Shown here: in pieces, positions 27,001 through 40,600 of the stretch
Layout of the letters: each line of letters opens with the position of its first letter
How positions within the stretch are numbered: position 1 is the stretch's first letter
Source of the DNA: Tubulanus polymorphus
Taxonomy: Eukaryota > Nemertea > Palaeonemertea > Tubulaniformes > Tubulanidae
DNA length: 64,000 bases
Assembly (NCBI RefSeq): GCF_964204645.1
Contig: NC_134026.1
Coordinates: 25,378,650 to 25,442,649, forward strand
Direction of reading: 5' to 3'
Notes under the pieces: generated by a model
The model's database searches: none
What the model saw: only the letters and a program-made list of their open reading frames with translations
What the model was told of the DNA's origin: nothing
Program-made: the position numbers and the translations under genes

Positions 27001-30000
27001 ACGACCCCCTTTTGGGTAATAGTGGTCTTTTTAAAATAAGAAAAAAAATCATCTCTTCTGCTGTATAAGTAACGCATTGTATCCACTATGACAACAATTA
27101 AGAACAATTAGAATGATATATTGTAGAGTGGGACTGCAGCTTTAATCCTCTATAAAAATGTAAAATTTAGGGACTATATTGTGGCCTAGGTTGTTTGTTA
27201 AGTTATAGAATTTTAAATCTAGTAGATATTGCCCTTTCAAACAGAATTTCGACCCCCTCCCCTTGAACGATTTTAGGGACACTCATGGAAAGCAGTATTC
27301 TATAACGATAGTTATTGGACATTTTACCATCCATTTGTATCATATTTCTCTTTACGTAAAGGACTGAGGAGCCTCCCTTAATTTGCAAAAAATGGGCAAC
27401 TATTTACGGTAAACTGAGGTTAAAAACAGCTAGAATGAGTACTGGCGGGTGCGCTTTTCAAATCAACGAAGCAGAGCGGAGAGACATCTGGTTACAAAAT
27501 TCTGAACTAACCAGACAAGCGCTGGGCTTTAGTCATTTGTGACACATACGAATGAGACATCAAGATTTACGTGTATTAACTGTTCAGGTATTCCATCCTG
27601 ATGTGCGTCATCCACGGTGAGATAAATACGACCATAAACCAAATTTACGACCTGGATTATCGTGATCCCAACACCAACAGTAGTTAAGAAACTTTGACAA
27701 AAAATGTATTCACCCTTTGCTAATTTACGCTCGAGAAATCGACCGGAACATCTCCAATCTTCACTGGTTCGGTAACGTCTCAAGCGATATTCGCCTGTCT
27801 ATATGTCAGATTTGCAGCGAAATTGAAAATTGATCATAGTTTCTATGAAGTTTCGTATCAAATTAATTGTTGGTGTCGTCTCCGCGTTCGAGTTGATTAA
27901 AACGATCAAAATTTAAAAATATCACATTCGCAACGCGCTTCTGACATGTAATTGATGTATGAAACACGTCATAGTTACAGATCGGTTCATTTGACTTTTG
28001 TTGCTTTTTTCTATAGTGGCCGTAGTGGTAATTTCATGCATATATCATTTTGATTTTGATTTTGTATAAGGTTACAATTTCGAAATGTTACTTTCAATGA
28101 TTATTTGTGAGTGTTTCAGACTCTTTGATATCTTTCTTATTGTGAATCCAAGGTCGTTGTTTTATGGAGTTCAGGGAATAATACTGATGTGCAATATTTA
28201 TGCGTGTACGATCAAACGGAAAACATCAGAAGTGACACATGGGGCTTGGGTTCACCCGAAGGGATGGGGGAACGCACCGCTCAAGTCAGGCGACATGATG
28301 CATCCATTACAGAAAAATGATATACGCTGCTTTCTCAAGAGAAAGGTCAATATCGAAGGAAATGATATTAACCGAATTCATTTTAAAGTGTAGCACAATT
28401 TTGTTGCCGACAAAATAATGCACAAAATTATTTCCTAATTCAGAATTTACTGTTTGCACTCTCCATATCCATTTTCAAGTTGATCTACAGCCTTGCGATA
28501 GATACTCCTTCACGTCGGTAGTTCATTAAAAATTGTGTTTGATTTTCATCAAAATGAAACGGTTAATTTGAAATCATGGTTTTGAGATGTATTACACGTT
28601 ACGCGGCGTAGGCTTCATTAGAAATCCTGTCATACTCAGCCTTTCGCAGCTAGACATTCCAAACAGGATAACTCGGCGTGTGAAAAGTGCCCAGTGAAGC
28701 AGAAAGCAATAAATGAGTTTGAAGTCGATAGACAGCCGGCTGCTTAAGAAAACACCTCCACGACATTTTCGAGGAAATTACATCTTCTTTTATGTAAATT
28801 ACTCATATAGGTTTCATGATTTGATCCGCGAACGAACACTCGCCGGTTGTCTGTTCGGCAAAAACCATCCACGTTTTGAAGATAGAATTAATGCATTTTA
28901 AAAAGCAAAACAAGTTTATGAAGTTACAAGAAATAAGTCGAGCTGAATGTCGCATTCGATATCATCTCGGGGATATCTTCGTGATACGCCTATGGAATTT
29001 CAAACCACTGGCTCTCCTGTAACAAGAATAGCAAAATCAAGTCAAAGCACTTGCTGTCGTTTTGTATGCCTTGGGAAAGGACTCGCTCGCTTCTGAAGTG
29101 GTATAATGTCCAAGTGGTGAATAATTTAACGCTGGGATTGGGTTTCAGTGCTGTCTTGTTGAAATCAGACTGTCGTCAATAATAACACCTGTACCGTTTG
29201 GATATATCTCACACATATCCCCAGTATTTTGTACTAGTTTCCAGTACATCGTCTACCACATAATATTCGAAAGAAATATCTCACTAACATTAATGCATCG
29301 ATTCACATAACGTCTGGTCATCTGACACCAAATATCAGGAAAAATGCAATAACCATTCCGAAGATAAATTCCTATTCAGCATCGGGTCGTTTCTATCACC
29401 GGACAATCTGATGGTAAAAAGCAAGCGAGACACCAGAAAGAAATGTCTTAGGCGTACTTGGATTTCTATCTTCGTTTCTCATTGATGAGCTCCTCCGCGA
29501 TATTCGATTGCCTTGCGTATCGGTTCAGCTTTTGCCTATTTCGCATGATTAGCATAACGGAAATTGTATTCAAACACCGCGGTTGCAGTACCGAGTCTTC
29601 AAAATGTCAATCGTACACCTAGTTGGTCGCTTGTATGGGTGGCGATAATGCCAATTTAATGAAGAATTCCGGCGACGGATCATCTCAGAAATTGCCAATT
29701 TTCCACAAAACAGATGCCGTTCCATTGTCATGCATTGGTTGTTTTTCTGCGAGAGCGGCGACCCGTTGACTTCACAAACGTCGCGACTGTCACCGGTGAT
29801 GGAACAAAAATATGATCAGTCGCAGATTCCACGCCAAAGGATCAAAGCCGCAGGGTGAACAACCGGATGCTGACTCAACGATGACATAGAAAATTCTCAA
29901 TCATCAGCCATCAATCATATCCTTTAGTTGAAGAATCGTTGGAATGGCTTCCTAAAATATAAGTTCGTGTGAAGGAACCCTACCCTATCCGATTCCTTTA

Positions 30001-31461
30001 TTCTATTCCTGTTACTGGGAAGATAATTCGTTAATACCTATTAAATTATTCAATTCAATATGTGGTTCACAAAGCAATAGCCATTTAGGGAACAAGCTAG
30101 ATTAACTATGATTGGGAGAACCCTTGTAATTCGACGCCGTAGTGTTATGCAAAAAGACCATTAAAAGCACCGAAGTACAGTAATCCTACGTACGAATGGT
30201 CAGTCACCTGAAAGCACAGGATTTGCCTTTTTGGCGGTTTCCTAATTGATGGCGGTTATTGTCAAATTGTTGCCGGTCGCCATCTCATCAATCTCATTAA
30301 CGACATTACGTCAAACCACGACGTGAATTGAAACGACATCTGAACGGCTTGAAGTCCGCGGACCATGCAGATTTCAATAAAACATCTACACAAACACATC
30401 AGCTACGGTCTCGCAATCACATTGACCAGTAACTAGTTATATGGCTGAAGGCAATGTAATATGTCGCAAGTGCTGACAGTTGCAGACGGAAGAAAGATAC
30501 GAAATGGTATTGTTCCATTCAGTGCTATGCTGGCTTAACTTCATTAGGCAGTTCTTAAGCCGTCTTTGGTTGATACTTCTGAAAATTACCATCTGTCTGG
30601 GCCGTCTAGGTCGCATTACAAATGACCTCATCCGTTATACCTCGGCCCTGTAGCGCACGACGTCTAGGATATTTGTTTCCGTGACCACAAGAGGATACCC
30701 TTCCAGTAAAGAAGACGAATTATTGAAATTCCGAGAACGAACTGTTGTTGGCGAAAATATGCGTTAAGTTCGTAAACCATAACTCACAGTCAAGATGGTA
30801 AACAACTTGCTCATTAAATTCTCTTTGTTGTGATCAGATAATTGAAAGCAAAAGACGAGTGTTTTTGACATAGATCAGACAATGACTGAACTTAAGACAG
30901 AACACGAAATCTGTTTCACAGGCAATTCTCGCATTACTCGAGTCATCTGTGAACGGCTTCGCATATTCCTCCGAATCTCTCTCTGGCTTGTCCGAAACAG
31001 AACTGTGCTTTTAATGAACAACACTTCAATTTTCGCAGAGCACATTCTACAATGTCACTGCCACACAGTCAGTTACACAATCGATGGTAAGAGACTGGAA
31101 TAATTACTCGTTATAATCTATTTAGCCTGCTGGGCATGATACTACTGACTAACTTGGACATTAAGGATGATAAGAAGTGTAGTCTTTCTGTCGGACAGAA
31201 GCCCTCTCGTGAAATAGAGGTATATCAAATATTACGTACAACAGTATGATTGTTGGTGGCATTAAAGTCACACTTCAGCTATTGTAGACAGCAGATTCAG
31301 ATGATTTGGATGGCAGCATCAGCCAGAAGAAACGTCAGCAAAAACAACTATTCTTTATATCTATGTAATATACATCTAGCATTACGTAGTGCTTCCGAAA
31401 TAGTGAGGTGAGGTGACAGAATATACAAGGTTTATATAAGGCAAGTGAACGTGACAGATAC
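24056..31461. other. unassigned DNA, no gene recognised
   Basis: Mixed intergenic-type sequence with a 17-bp hairpin at 24725-24763, listed separately. Open frames such as 28085-28393 (+, 102 codons) and 26582-26782 show no domain I recognise and no supporting splice or poly(A) signals. Confidence 0.55.
24725..24763. repeat. 17-bp stem-loop
   Basis: Arms 24725-24741 and 24747-24763 pair at 15 of 17 positions around a 5-base loop, ccaaa, and a T-G pair can extend the stem by one. It is too short for a microRNA precursor. It may be the remnant of a small inverted-repeat element. Confidence 0.7.
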
Positions 31462-31632
31462 CATTTTCCATAGTCAAGATAGTGTCGGATTCCTGGGCAG
31501 GTACTGAAAACCTTAAGGGCAGCAGGTATACATTATTGTTCAGATCAGGACCGCGATCACGGTCAACGAGGAATGTGCCTTCAACAATGATGGCATCGTT
31601 TATTTTCTTTGATTTCTGAGGACGAGTAAAAC
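31462..31632 (-). CDS. candidate single exon of an unknown gene
   Basis: On the minus strand, a good acceptor (ttctttcattgcag) is followed by an open 171-nt stretch ending at a weak donor, GTATCT. The exon is a multiple of three and its introns would both be phase 1. It encodes about 57 residues including KINDAIIVEGTFLVDRDRG and LLPLRFSVPAQESDTILTM. About 61% of codons start with a purine and about 63% end in a pyrimidine, as in real coding sequence. The open frame itself runs from 31753 to 31382. I do not recognise a family, and no partner exons were found. Chance is a fair alternative. Confidence 0.25.
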
Positions 31633-34600
31633 CTGCAATGAAAGAACGATTCGTTTGAAATTCTAACGTCGACGCCGAAACGAAGCAAGTATAATGTCGC
31701 AGATAAAGGTACACCCCCGAGACCGTCCCGGATAATATAATCATCATTTTCATGCATAATTTATAATCGTGCTTGCACTTGGGACAGGACGCTAAGATTT
31801 AAGACCTATGTAATCGAGGTATATGCAAATAGTGACAAGCTATGATGGTGCGATATTACGTATGACATCCGATAACTGTATCGTAGATATGATCGTTAAG
31901 TCATCCATTAGCTGAACTGAAGCATTTTCACATTGAATCGGGTGAATTTACATTTTGTACAATTTCACATTTTTATTTTTCCTAATCGTCCTTTTATCTA
32001 ACTACTGAACGAATAGATTCTTTTTTTATTATTCCGATCCTTAAAACAAACCGGGTTTATGAACACCGTCGCTGCATTGATTAACGACGTGCCACAAATA
32101 CAGACAAGTTTTAATTTCAAAATTGTTTTATCTTAGCTTCCTATTAAATTCAAACCGACTCGTGTCAAACGCGGCAGATTTATGGCTTTACTTGGTTTCA
32201 ATCTGATATTTCTGTATTGAATTCCACGCAAGACGCCGAGAGCCCTCGACAAAATATCTTACAGATTATAAAACGATATATCACAGTTAAATTGCCAACA
32301 AACGAGGCTTCATGCAGCCTCAAAGAATTATACTTATTGGATCTTTTATAACATTTGGACGATCAGAAATATGTATAACTGTAGTATTAATTATGATATA
32401 TGTGCCACTCGGTATGGGGGATTTAAGTTGCAGCGTTGAAAAACGCTAATCCAGACAGATATTTTATGTTTCGTGGTCGGCCATACATCAGCGCTTGAGA
32501 GGTAATGTTACTCTAATTTTGAATTAATATTTCATATGCGTAGCGATATAAAAAGTTGGAATATCTAAGATTTACTGATGACATTTCAGAGCGCGATATT
32601 TTTATCTCATTCCATACATTTTACCCATCATTTAAATCAAAAGAAACACGAACTTCGGACGGGTTCAAAAAGCAATGCTACATTCTTTAGTCCACTAACC
32701 ACGTATTTACATTTTCTAATTCTACATGCGAAGCCATCATATGTCTTTATAGTCCCCTGTCGGTAAATGATTATCAGAAGCAACCACCTACAGATTTTAT
32801 GCGGTAAGGACATTTCTTGAATGCCAAACGTCGATGAAACATTGCGTTTTGACACTGTTTAATGTGTCTATCGCCAAATATTACCGGCTCAGCTGGATTT
32901 CTGACGTGCGTTCTTATCAAACGGTAGCTTACGTCTGAGAAAAACGGTTTCTCTTTGCTGATTGATGTATATTGATATTTAATCAAAGGTTTCTTTTCGG
33001 TTTGCGATCACGTTTTTATGTTACGAAAATGAACGAATTAACGAACTAGCTCTGGTAACGTTTAATACGGGTTCGAACCTCTCTCGTTTCAACCATGGCG
33101 TATAGCGGAATGTTCGACCATAGAATTTCTACATTTTAGGACAATACACGTTCGCTTCAGACAGGAACCTGAGACCAAAAAGATAATCCTCTTACGTGTC
33201 TCCTGGGATAACGTCCAGGCCGTAATCGTGTATATTCCTACACATGTTCGATTTGAAACGTAGGGATACATTTGAAACTATACGACCGTTTGGCCATTCA
33301 TAAAAATTTTGTATAAAGACGACGACAGAATGCCTTCTGACAGTGATAGATATTAAAAGCTTAAAGTATTTAACAATCTCATGAATTATCGAGACAGGAC
33401 TGACAGCAGCGCTCAAGGACTTGCGGAATAATTTTCCGATTGAGGATTAGGCCGGGATGCTCAAGTTAAGACCCGGGTGTCGTGTGTCACAGGACAAGGG
33501 ATAAATCGAAACCGCCCACGAGTGAAAATAAAATTACATCCGAAAATCCCCGAAAATGACATCAAACTAAGTCAACATAAATTGTCTCCGATCTGGACTT
33601 GAACCCCAGATTTGGAAATCAATTTTTCGTGTATTTTGAATAATTTTCAATTGACAATATCCATGCACAAGTCCAAGGATTCAATTATTGATAGCAATTT
33701 TACGAGGCCCATGTTGTAACTCACCATCGGAATATCACAATACGTAACTGGGATACATCATCCTTAACGCATTGAGTCGGGTGAAAAGATGTTAACTAGT
33801 TTGCTACTAAATGTGTCTATTGGGCTTTGGCCAGCTAGACTCAATTAACTGACGCACACCAGTCAATGGTAAACAAGCTATACTTCATATAAAAATCGGA
33901 TAATTCGTTTCGTGTTTATTGCAACGATCTTCCAGAACTCGTGTGATGAACATGGAAACAAATCACCCCTTAACGCCGATATTATGGCTAAATGTTTTTC
34001 TCTACAAAGTAAAAGGGGTTTTCGTTAGTTTGTTACGCAATCTTACTACTATATACCCTCTGAGCTAACTAACCATGTAATTGATGCCAGCTGACTCATT
34101 CTCCGGGCGAACAGTGATTCAGACAGTTGATTCAATTGCTCTGGAAGCAGTAGTTACTGGACTTTTTTCAGTCAAGTTTTTTCCAACTCTTCGCCGCGTA
34201 CGACGACTTGATGCTTGGCTTCGTCCGCTCTGCCGCTTCTGTGATAGATCAGATTTTCCAATCAGCATACATTTCCCGAATACCCGTAGGGTACACGCAT
34301 CATCCGACTGTATCCGAATGTGTGTGTGGTAATAGACAAAGTCTCGCTAATAAAATGATACCAACCCCATAGAGATTTGCCCAACGAGATTGGAACTGCT
34401 AGAACAAAGATATTTCAAAATGACATGTTTGACAAGGCAGTAAGTCTGGAAGACAGACATTCGTATTTTACTTCTCTTTTCCCAGACGTATTGGTACAAT
34501 TTAATGCTAATCTAATATTGAAGAAAAGTCTCAATTTACATGTGGACCGTCTATACAGCCATCAATTTTCGAACCCTTGGCACCGATGAAAAGGGGAAAT

Positions 34601-37600
34601 GTGACAGTCATGGTAGAGTGGGTTAACGTAGTGCAAGAATGCGCGATTAGTAACTTTCACATTCCTTAGATTGGGTAGAATAGCCATTTACAAATCTTAC
34701 GTGTAAGCGCAATTTAACATCTCGCCAGATATTTAGATTCTTTAGATGTTTACCAGTCATAACAATTTCTGTTCTCGAGATGGAAGATAAAGCATGGCTA
34801 TACAGAAATGATGGATGAATCTATTGTATCTAAGGAAAACAATGCTCAATCATAACGCTGGTTTCGCTTCCAAGCAAAGTTCTGTCTTGATATTCTGTTG
34901 GTACCCTTTCGACCCTTCTTTGCTACTAGAATCCGACATGCTGAAATACCTTATACTAACCGCAGAAAACCTAGGATTGTATCGAAACTGTAGAATGAGT
35001 GCTTACACTAGAGAGGAATGCTACTGCAGCGAAGACTATCGGTAGTCCTTCACATTCTAGTACTTTTTTAATTCGTCGCGTGTGACTCGTGGACTGTCTT
35101 ATCGTCACTCGTTCTAACAGCGTAATAACGATAACCATTTCAGAGATTACACAATTCGCTCATTAGGAAAAATTGTAAAACGTTTACGAACTGTCAGCGA
35201 AGGTTGATATGTAATAACAGAGCAAACTAGGAATTAGACCAATTAATCAAAGCCTCTGTCTCATACGTTCCACCTATGACCGTGAAAAAAAAACTGACAC
35301 AAGCGATGACGCAACCCTGGTGAATAAACTACTGGCTGGTTTTCCAAGCATAACATGATAAATACGGGGTAATAAATCATCGTTTTATTCTTATGGTCGA
35401 TAAGGTTTGTATAGAATTGGCATCCTCGCACAGGTAAAAGACAGCTTTTGGATCGGAGGTTTGGCTCACGAAAAAAATGGAAATGATTAACTATATGAAA
35501 TTCCATCGCATGTTCACCAGCCTGTAAAATACACATTTAAATTTTATCAAAGCTTCTGATCGTCTTGTTGTACATTGTGAACATGGTATAATTCCTGAAG
35601 TTCTGCAGTCAGTTAGTAGGCTTCGTGTATTGCAGCAAAGACATGAATGATGATTTTTGCTTAGTCTCAATAACGAATCCTATCATCCATCTCGAAGGAT
35701 GGTTTTTCGTTTCGTAGTTTTTTCTAGTCACATCTCGGAAAAAGATGATGCACGGTGTGTCGCTAAATCAACCACGGGGTCTCTTGTCTTGGCTTTTTAC
35801 TTCCGGTTTGTTGATAATCTCGCGACACTGGCGCTAAATTGCAAAGAAATTTGAAATGTCACAGAAATGCCTTACGTTCATATTGTATATACACATATTA
35901 CTTACGTATCCGCTATCAAGTTCCGATAACCTATTGGAAGTATCAGGCGGTCGCTGCGCTTACTGTATAATAACGAGATCGAATGAATCAACTTTGTTTT
36001 TTGCCTATGACCATACTGATGCGGTCGACCACGCAACTAAGCATGCGCAGCAAATTCCTAGCACTAGCGAGCTGCCGGGGAAAGCATTTTTTGATGTTTA
36101 TCAAATGTTTTATTATTCATAAAAAGAAAAAAACACGAATTGATCATGAACTTAAAAATGCGCAGTGAGTTTTCGCCACATGGTCACAGGTAAAAAGGAA
36201 GGCGTGACATTTTCTCGTTTTTAGATGGTAAGACCATAGACGTAGCACTAATCCTTTAACAGGCAATTGTTGAATCAACCTGTGGGGTCGTTAGTTGTTT
36301 ATGCCTGTTACGTCGTAAATGCTACAGTAAACAGGCATATCCAACAGGCTTACAGAGCTTTTGAATATGTAATTTAATGTGATAAGTATAAATGTCCACG
36401 ATTTTTCACAGTTTCAAACCCGATTTTAATGACATGGATGGTATCGTTGTAAGGATGCGGTGATATGCACAATACGTGCGTGATTGCTTGTGCTGAAATG
36501 CTCTTGTAGTAAGATATGAATGTGGAAAACGTAGAAATAGAAACTACGAAGAAATTGAACAACAACCGTTCTCTCGGCAGGTGAAGGAGTGATTGATGGC
36601 CTCAGAATCCGGTGGTAATAGGAAACATTTTCCAACTTGCCACGAGTAAAATGTGATTCATTAAAACAGTAGAATATTTAACTTCAGAAACGTAGCGATC
36701 GATTCCCTACTGCTTTAGTGAACTTTTTGGTGAAGATCAATTGTATCATGAGGAGCTCAAGGTTGTTTCCTATTATTTGCAATGTTACTTACGCCACAGT
36801 ACGGTACAAAAACTGTTGGGTTAGGGTGTATCAATAGATAAAGAGGTTTAAATCAAAATGTATTCGCAAGTTTCAAAATCGATTAACTATAAAATGTAGT
36901 ATCTATATCAAATAACTGGGGGCAGTACAGTTCTCTGTATGCCAGGTTTAGCATCCATGACTTTACCAATTTTGAATGCACACCAGCGGCAAACTTCATT
37001 AACAGACCCATTTGAGCATTCGCAAACTACTCGAGAACGCCAATCAAGACTCTTTTTGACACCAATTTACAGTAAGGGAATCAATAATCACTTTTACTAT
37101 ACCACGAGTGCCCTGCCCGAAGGCGACGGACAACAACTTGATGGAACTCTGAGTAGTACGCGAACAGCCATTCTCATCGCGCCATAAACTTCTAAATGTC
37201 GAAAACGTCGATCCATTTTAACACACAATTGTTCTAAATAGCGACCATCGAGTGTCAATGCGTTAACCTGAAACTGTCAACTGTCCTTTTTCATTTGGAG
37301 TAAATGGGAAAGAATTGCGCAGACTAATCTGAAACTCTAGATACAAAATAGAATTAGCTTAACAACTTATTGAAACTTGTAGCAACCATTTTATTGCTGC
37401 TACACCAGAATGGCAAAGGGATACAAATTCTGCAGGGAATTGTGTTTTTTGTCATCTTCCTTTGGTCCATGTTAAGTCCCAGCCCCATTACTATTCAAAG
37501 CGCCCTGCGGGGGTTATGCGGTTGGTTTACTGTTGACTAATTTTGTTCAAAGAGTAATTCTTGACGTTTTCACCAGAAAAACAGCTTCGTTTGTGTGTAA

Positions 37601-40600
37601 TAAAAACGTCCAATTTCTGAGGCCAGACGTGAGATGCACGGCAAGCAGGCAAACATCAGTAGCTCAGGCGGCGGCAACGTTAAATTCAATCTTTGCATCT
37701 CTCATTATGGTGCCACCATCAAGACCTAAGAAATAGCAGGGAACGAATTTCATGTTTGTTCGTAAGACAGCCAATGAATAGTAATGGGACCGGCGATAGT
37801 GCGTAAAAACACATAAGACGAGGCAGGTTCGACAATAATCTTTGCTTTTGGAAGTTGTCGCAAGTTAAAAAGATATCTCAGAAATCACATCTTTGTACTT
37901 TGGAATCCTTTTGGGATCTTGTCCGCCAAATACCGATAATAAACACGAACATACAAATAATTTATATATATTTATAGGAACTCTTGAAGTTTATCCAAAG
38001 AGAATACAAGCAAACGTTTGTGGAAAGACGAATACCACATCCATAGAATGAAAAGACCTTTGCGTAGATGTATATATTCGTGTCTTCTCAGGAAAATCCT
38101 ATCACAAAGCGTTTGACTGACTTCTTTAACGCGTCTACCCTGAAATGAGAAGAGGTTGCAAGCAGTGAATTTCCTATTGATATGGATTTGATCATCTCAC
38201 ATCGTATTTGTTTGAATACGGTTAGCGCTATACGAGCCTATTTTGGAATGAATACGAATTTGTCTCAGCGATAAACTGATTAATTTGGGCTCAGTGAATC
38301 CATTTTCGACTGGGACTATGCGATATTCACAGTTAATTACCACTCCGACTGCTGGTTAATTCGGAAGCTATAAATTTGTCCTACTGTCAGCGAAACTTGC
38401 TATCAAACCAAGGGAGCAGGCGATTTATGATTTCCTCCTATGATTGAAAAGCCTGGAACAATTTAGAAAAATTACATAATGCGCCTGCCCCCTTATAATA
38501 CGTAGTTGTGTCTTACCAATATATATGCACTGATACCTTAGTTATTGGTTTATTTCATTAATGGACTGGGGCATTTCTAACTGTTGAAGAACACTTATCA
38601 TCGATATCTATGTCCATATAGTCCAGACACTTATTTCAGTATATACAATTTATTGACTTAATTTGGAAGCGCAAACTAGCAACAACTTGCTATATATATA
38701 TACAGAAGGGGTTTTCTGCGCGTTATCGTTCATTTAATTCATTTCGTATACACCAACTTATTATGAATCAATCGAATCTAACTCGCGACTAGTTTATGCT
38801 CGTATGGGGAGACATAATCTTTAGACATTCATCATATTATTACGCGACTGACCAGAGGCGGGTTTATGATCAAAGGTTTATGAACTTTGTGCAAAGTCGA
38901 TGGCTTTACATCATTATAATGTAATTTGGGAGTTCGCTCAAAGTTAAGTGCGGATAACATGTCTACCACAAACGAGCGTCTGCAACATGGTCATAATCGG
39001 AATAAAATTTTATCATAAAAACCGACGATGCGTGGCGTGTGATTTAAAATCTCACACGGACAAAGGTCAATGCGTACTATTTCAAGAAGCTGGGGGATCT
39101 AAACCAACAAATTTATTAGCAACAATAGTATAAACATATTTACGAGAATTTTGACATTTATAACTCGGTGCAAAATACTAATCAAAGATCTGTATCAATT
39201 TGGTGACAGGTGCAAATAACAGAGATATCACCAAAATATTACAGTATAACGATCGGAAATCATACACATACTCTACGTATCCGTCGGCTGAAAATAAATC
39301 ACCTGAAATGACGCTCTTTTCCCTGAAATATACATTTCTTAGCTCGTTACTGCTCGTATTATTTCAGCAATTAATGCGTCAATAGTTTTTGCAACAGCGT
39401 TCGATATTGCTAAAGGGTGCGGGCAGGTGTTTTTATCTGAGCCATTTGCTTTATGACGACATTATCACCTCGTAGTTTTGTGAAAATGTAGATGACAAGA
39501 GCCAAACTCAAGCTACCATCAGTCGTGCATTAAAACTATCTAATGGGTGTCTAGTCGAACTCCGGATAGAGACAGAAATAAAATTGACCTTTCCGCATTT
39601 GGAGCATAAAATAGTTTAACGGATGCATACAAATTAGATGAGTTCTCATTGAATAGATTAACCCACTACCGAAGGCTTATTCATTTTTTCTCGCGGAACG
39701 TAATTATCGGAAAACTAGAGAAAACTTGGGAATTCGTCTGAAAATAGCTATTTTTCTGCCAAAGGATATAGTGCGGAAATGTAAGCGAAATGTTCGAAAA
39801 TGATCCTCGTAGACTTTCACGATTGGCATTTTCAACACAGTACGCAATAACCACTAATTACCATAACATTCATCCGACAATGCAATTCCCTGCGGCTTTG
39901 CAGTAATTTCTTTCCAATTCCCGATGTAAACGACATCAACCTTCCGATTCGCATACTTAATATTGTGTCCACTACGTGGCTGGGAATGATTCGGAATGAG
40001 CCGTATATTTTTAGCTCATTCACTTGAAGACGAAATCGCATATAAGAGCATTTTCGATTACTGATATATCATTGCCGCGATCTTTGTTTACATCATTCTC
40101 CGTCCTTTTTGACCGAGGGATAAAAGGGTGGGTCTATCATCACGCGAAGGTTGGGAAGCCACTGGTGTAACTTGTAAGACGGATCGAAAGTTTGGAATTT
40201 TTGCGTATGAATGTCGTAGATTTCGATGCGGCTATCGGGGTAAATGCCATCGGTATAATCTGCACATTGATGAATGCGCTCGGTTTTTATTTCTATAACT
40301 AAAACTCATGGAAATACCGCGCTATTAATCAGGCTTAGCGGACATGTTATGATGGTTAGATTGCGACAAATCAGTGCAATAACACCGGTACCTATCGCAC
40401 ACGGTGTACAATTACTGTGACGACAGAGCTAATAAACCCGGATAATGTTCGTAAAAAAACTACCTGGACTCACTACGTTACATGAAACATTGCGGATGCT
40501 TTCAACTATAAAGGGAAGTTTTTCATTTCAAGGTTTCGAAAATTCTATTATCCAAGATCAATTGCATCTACGTATCATAAATATCCCAACCCCAGAAGAG

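Noticed and set aside
29675-29815. Open stretch encoding RPVDFTNVATVTGDG
   Set aside because: It is about 45 codons between stops, with no convincing splice sites and no family match.
33046-33079. tRNA-like TAGCTCTGG followed by GGGTTCGAACC
   Set aside because: The boxes are only about 24 bases apart, too close for a tRNA or SINE promoter, and no stems form.
33605-33622. B-box match GGTTCAAGTCC on the minus strand
   Set aside because: No A-box is found at the right distance upstream, and an 11-base match alone is expected by chance.
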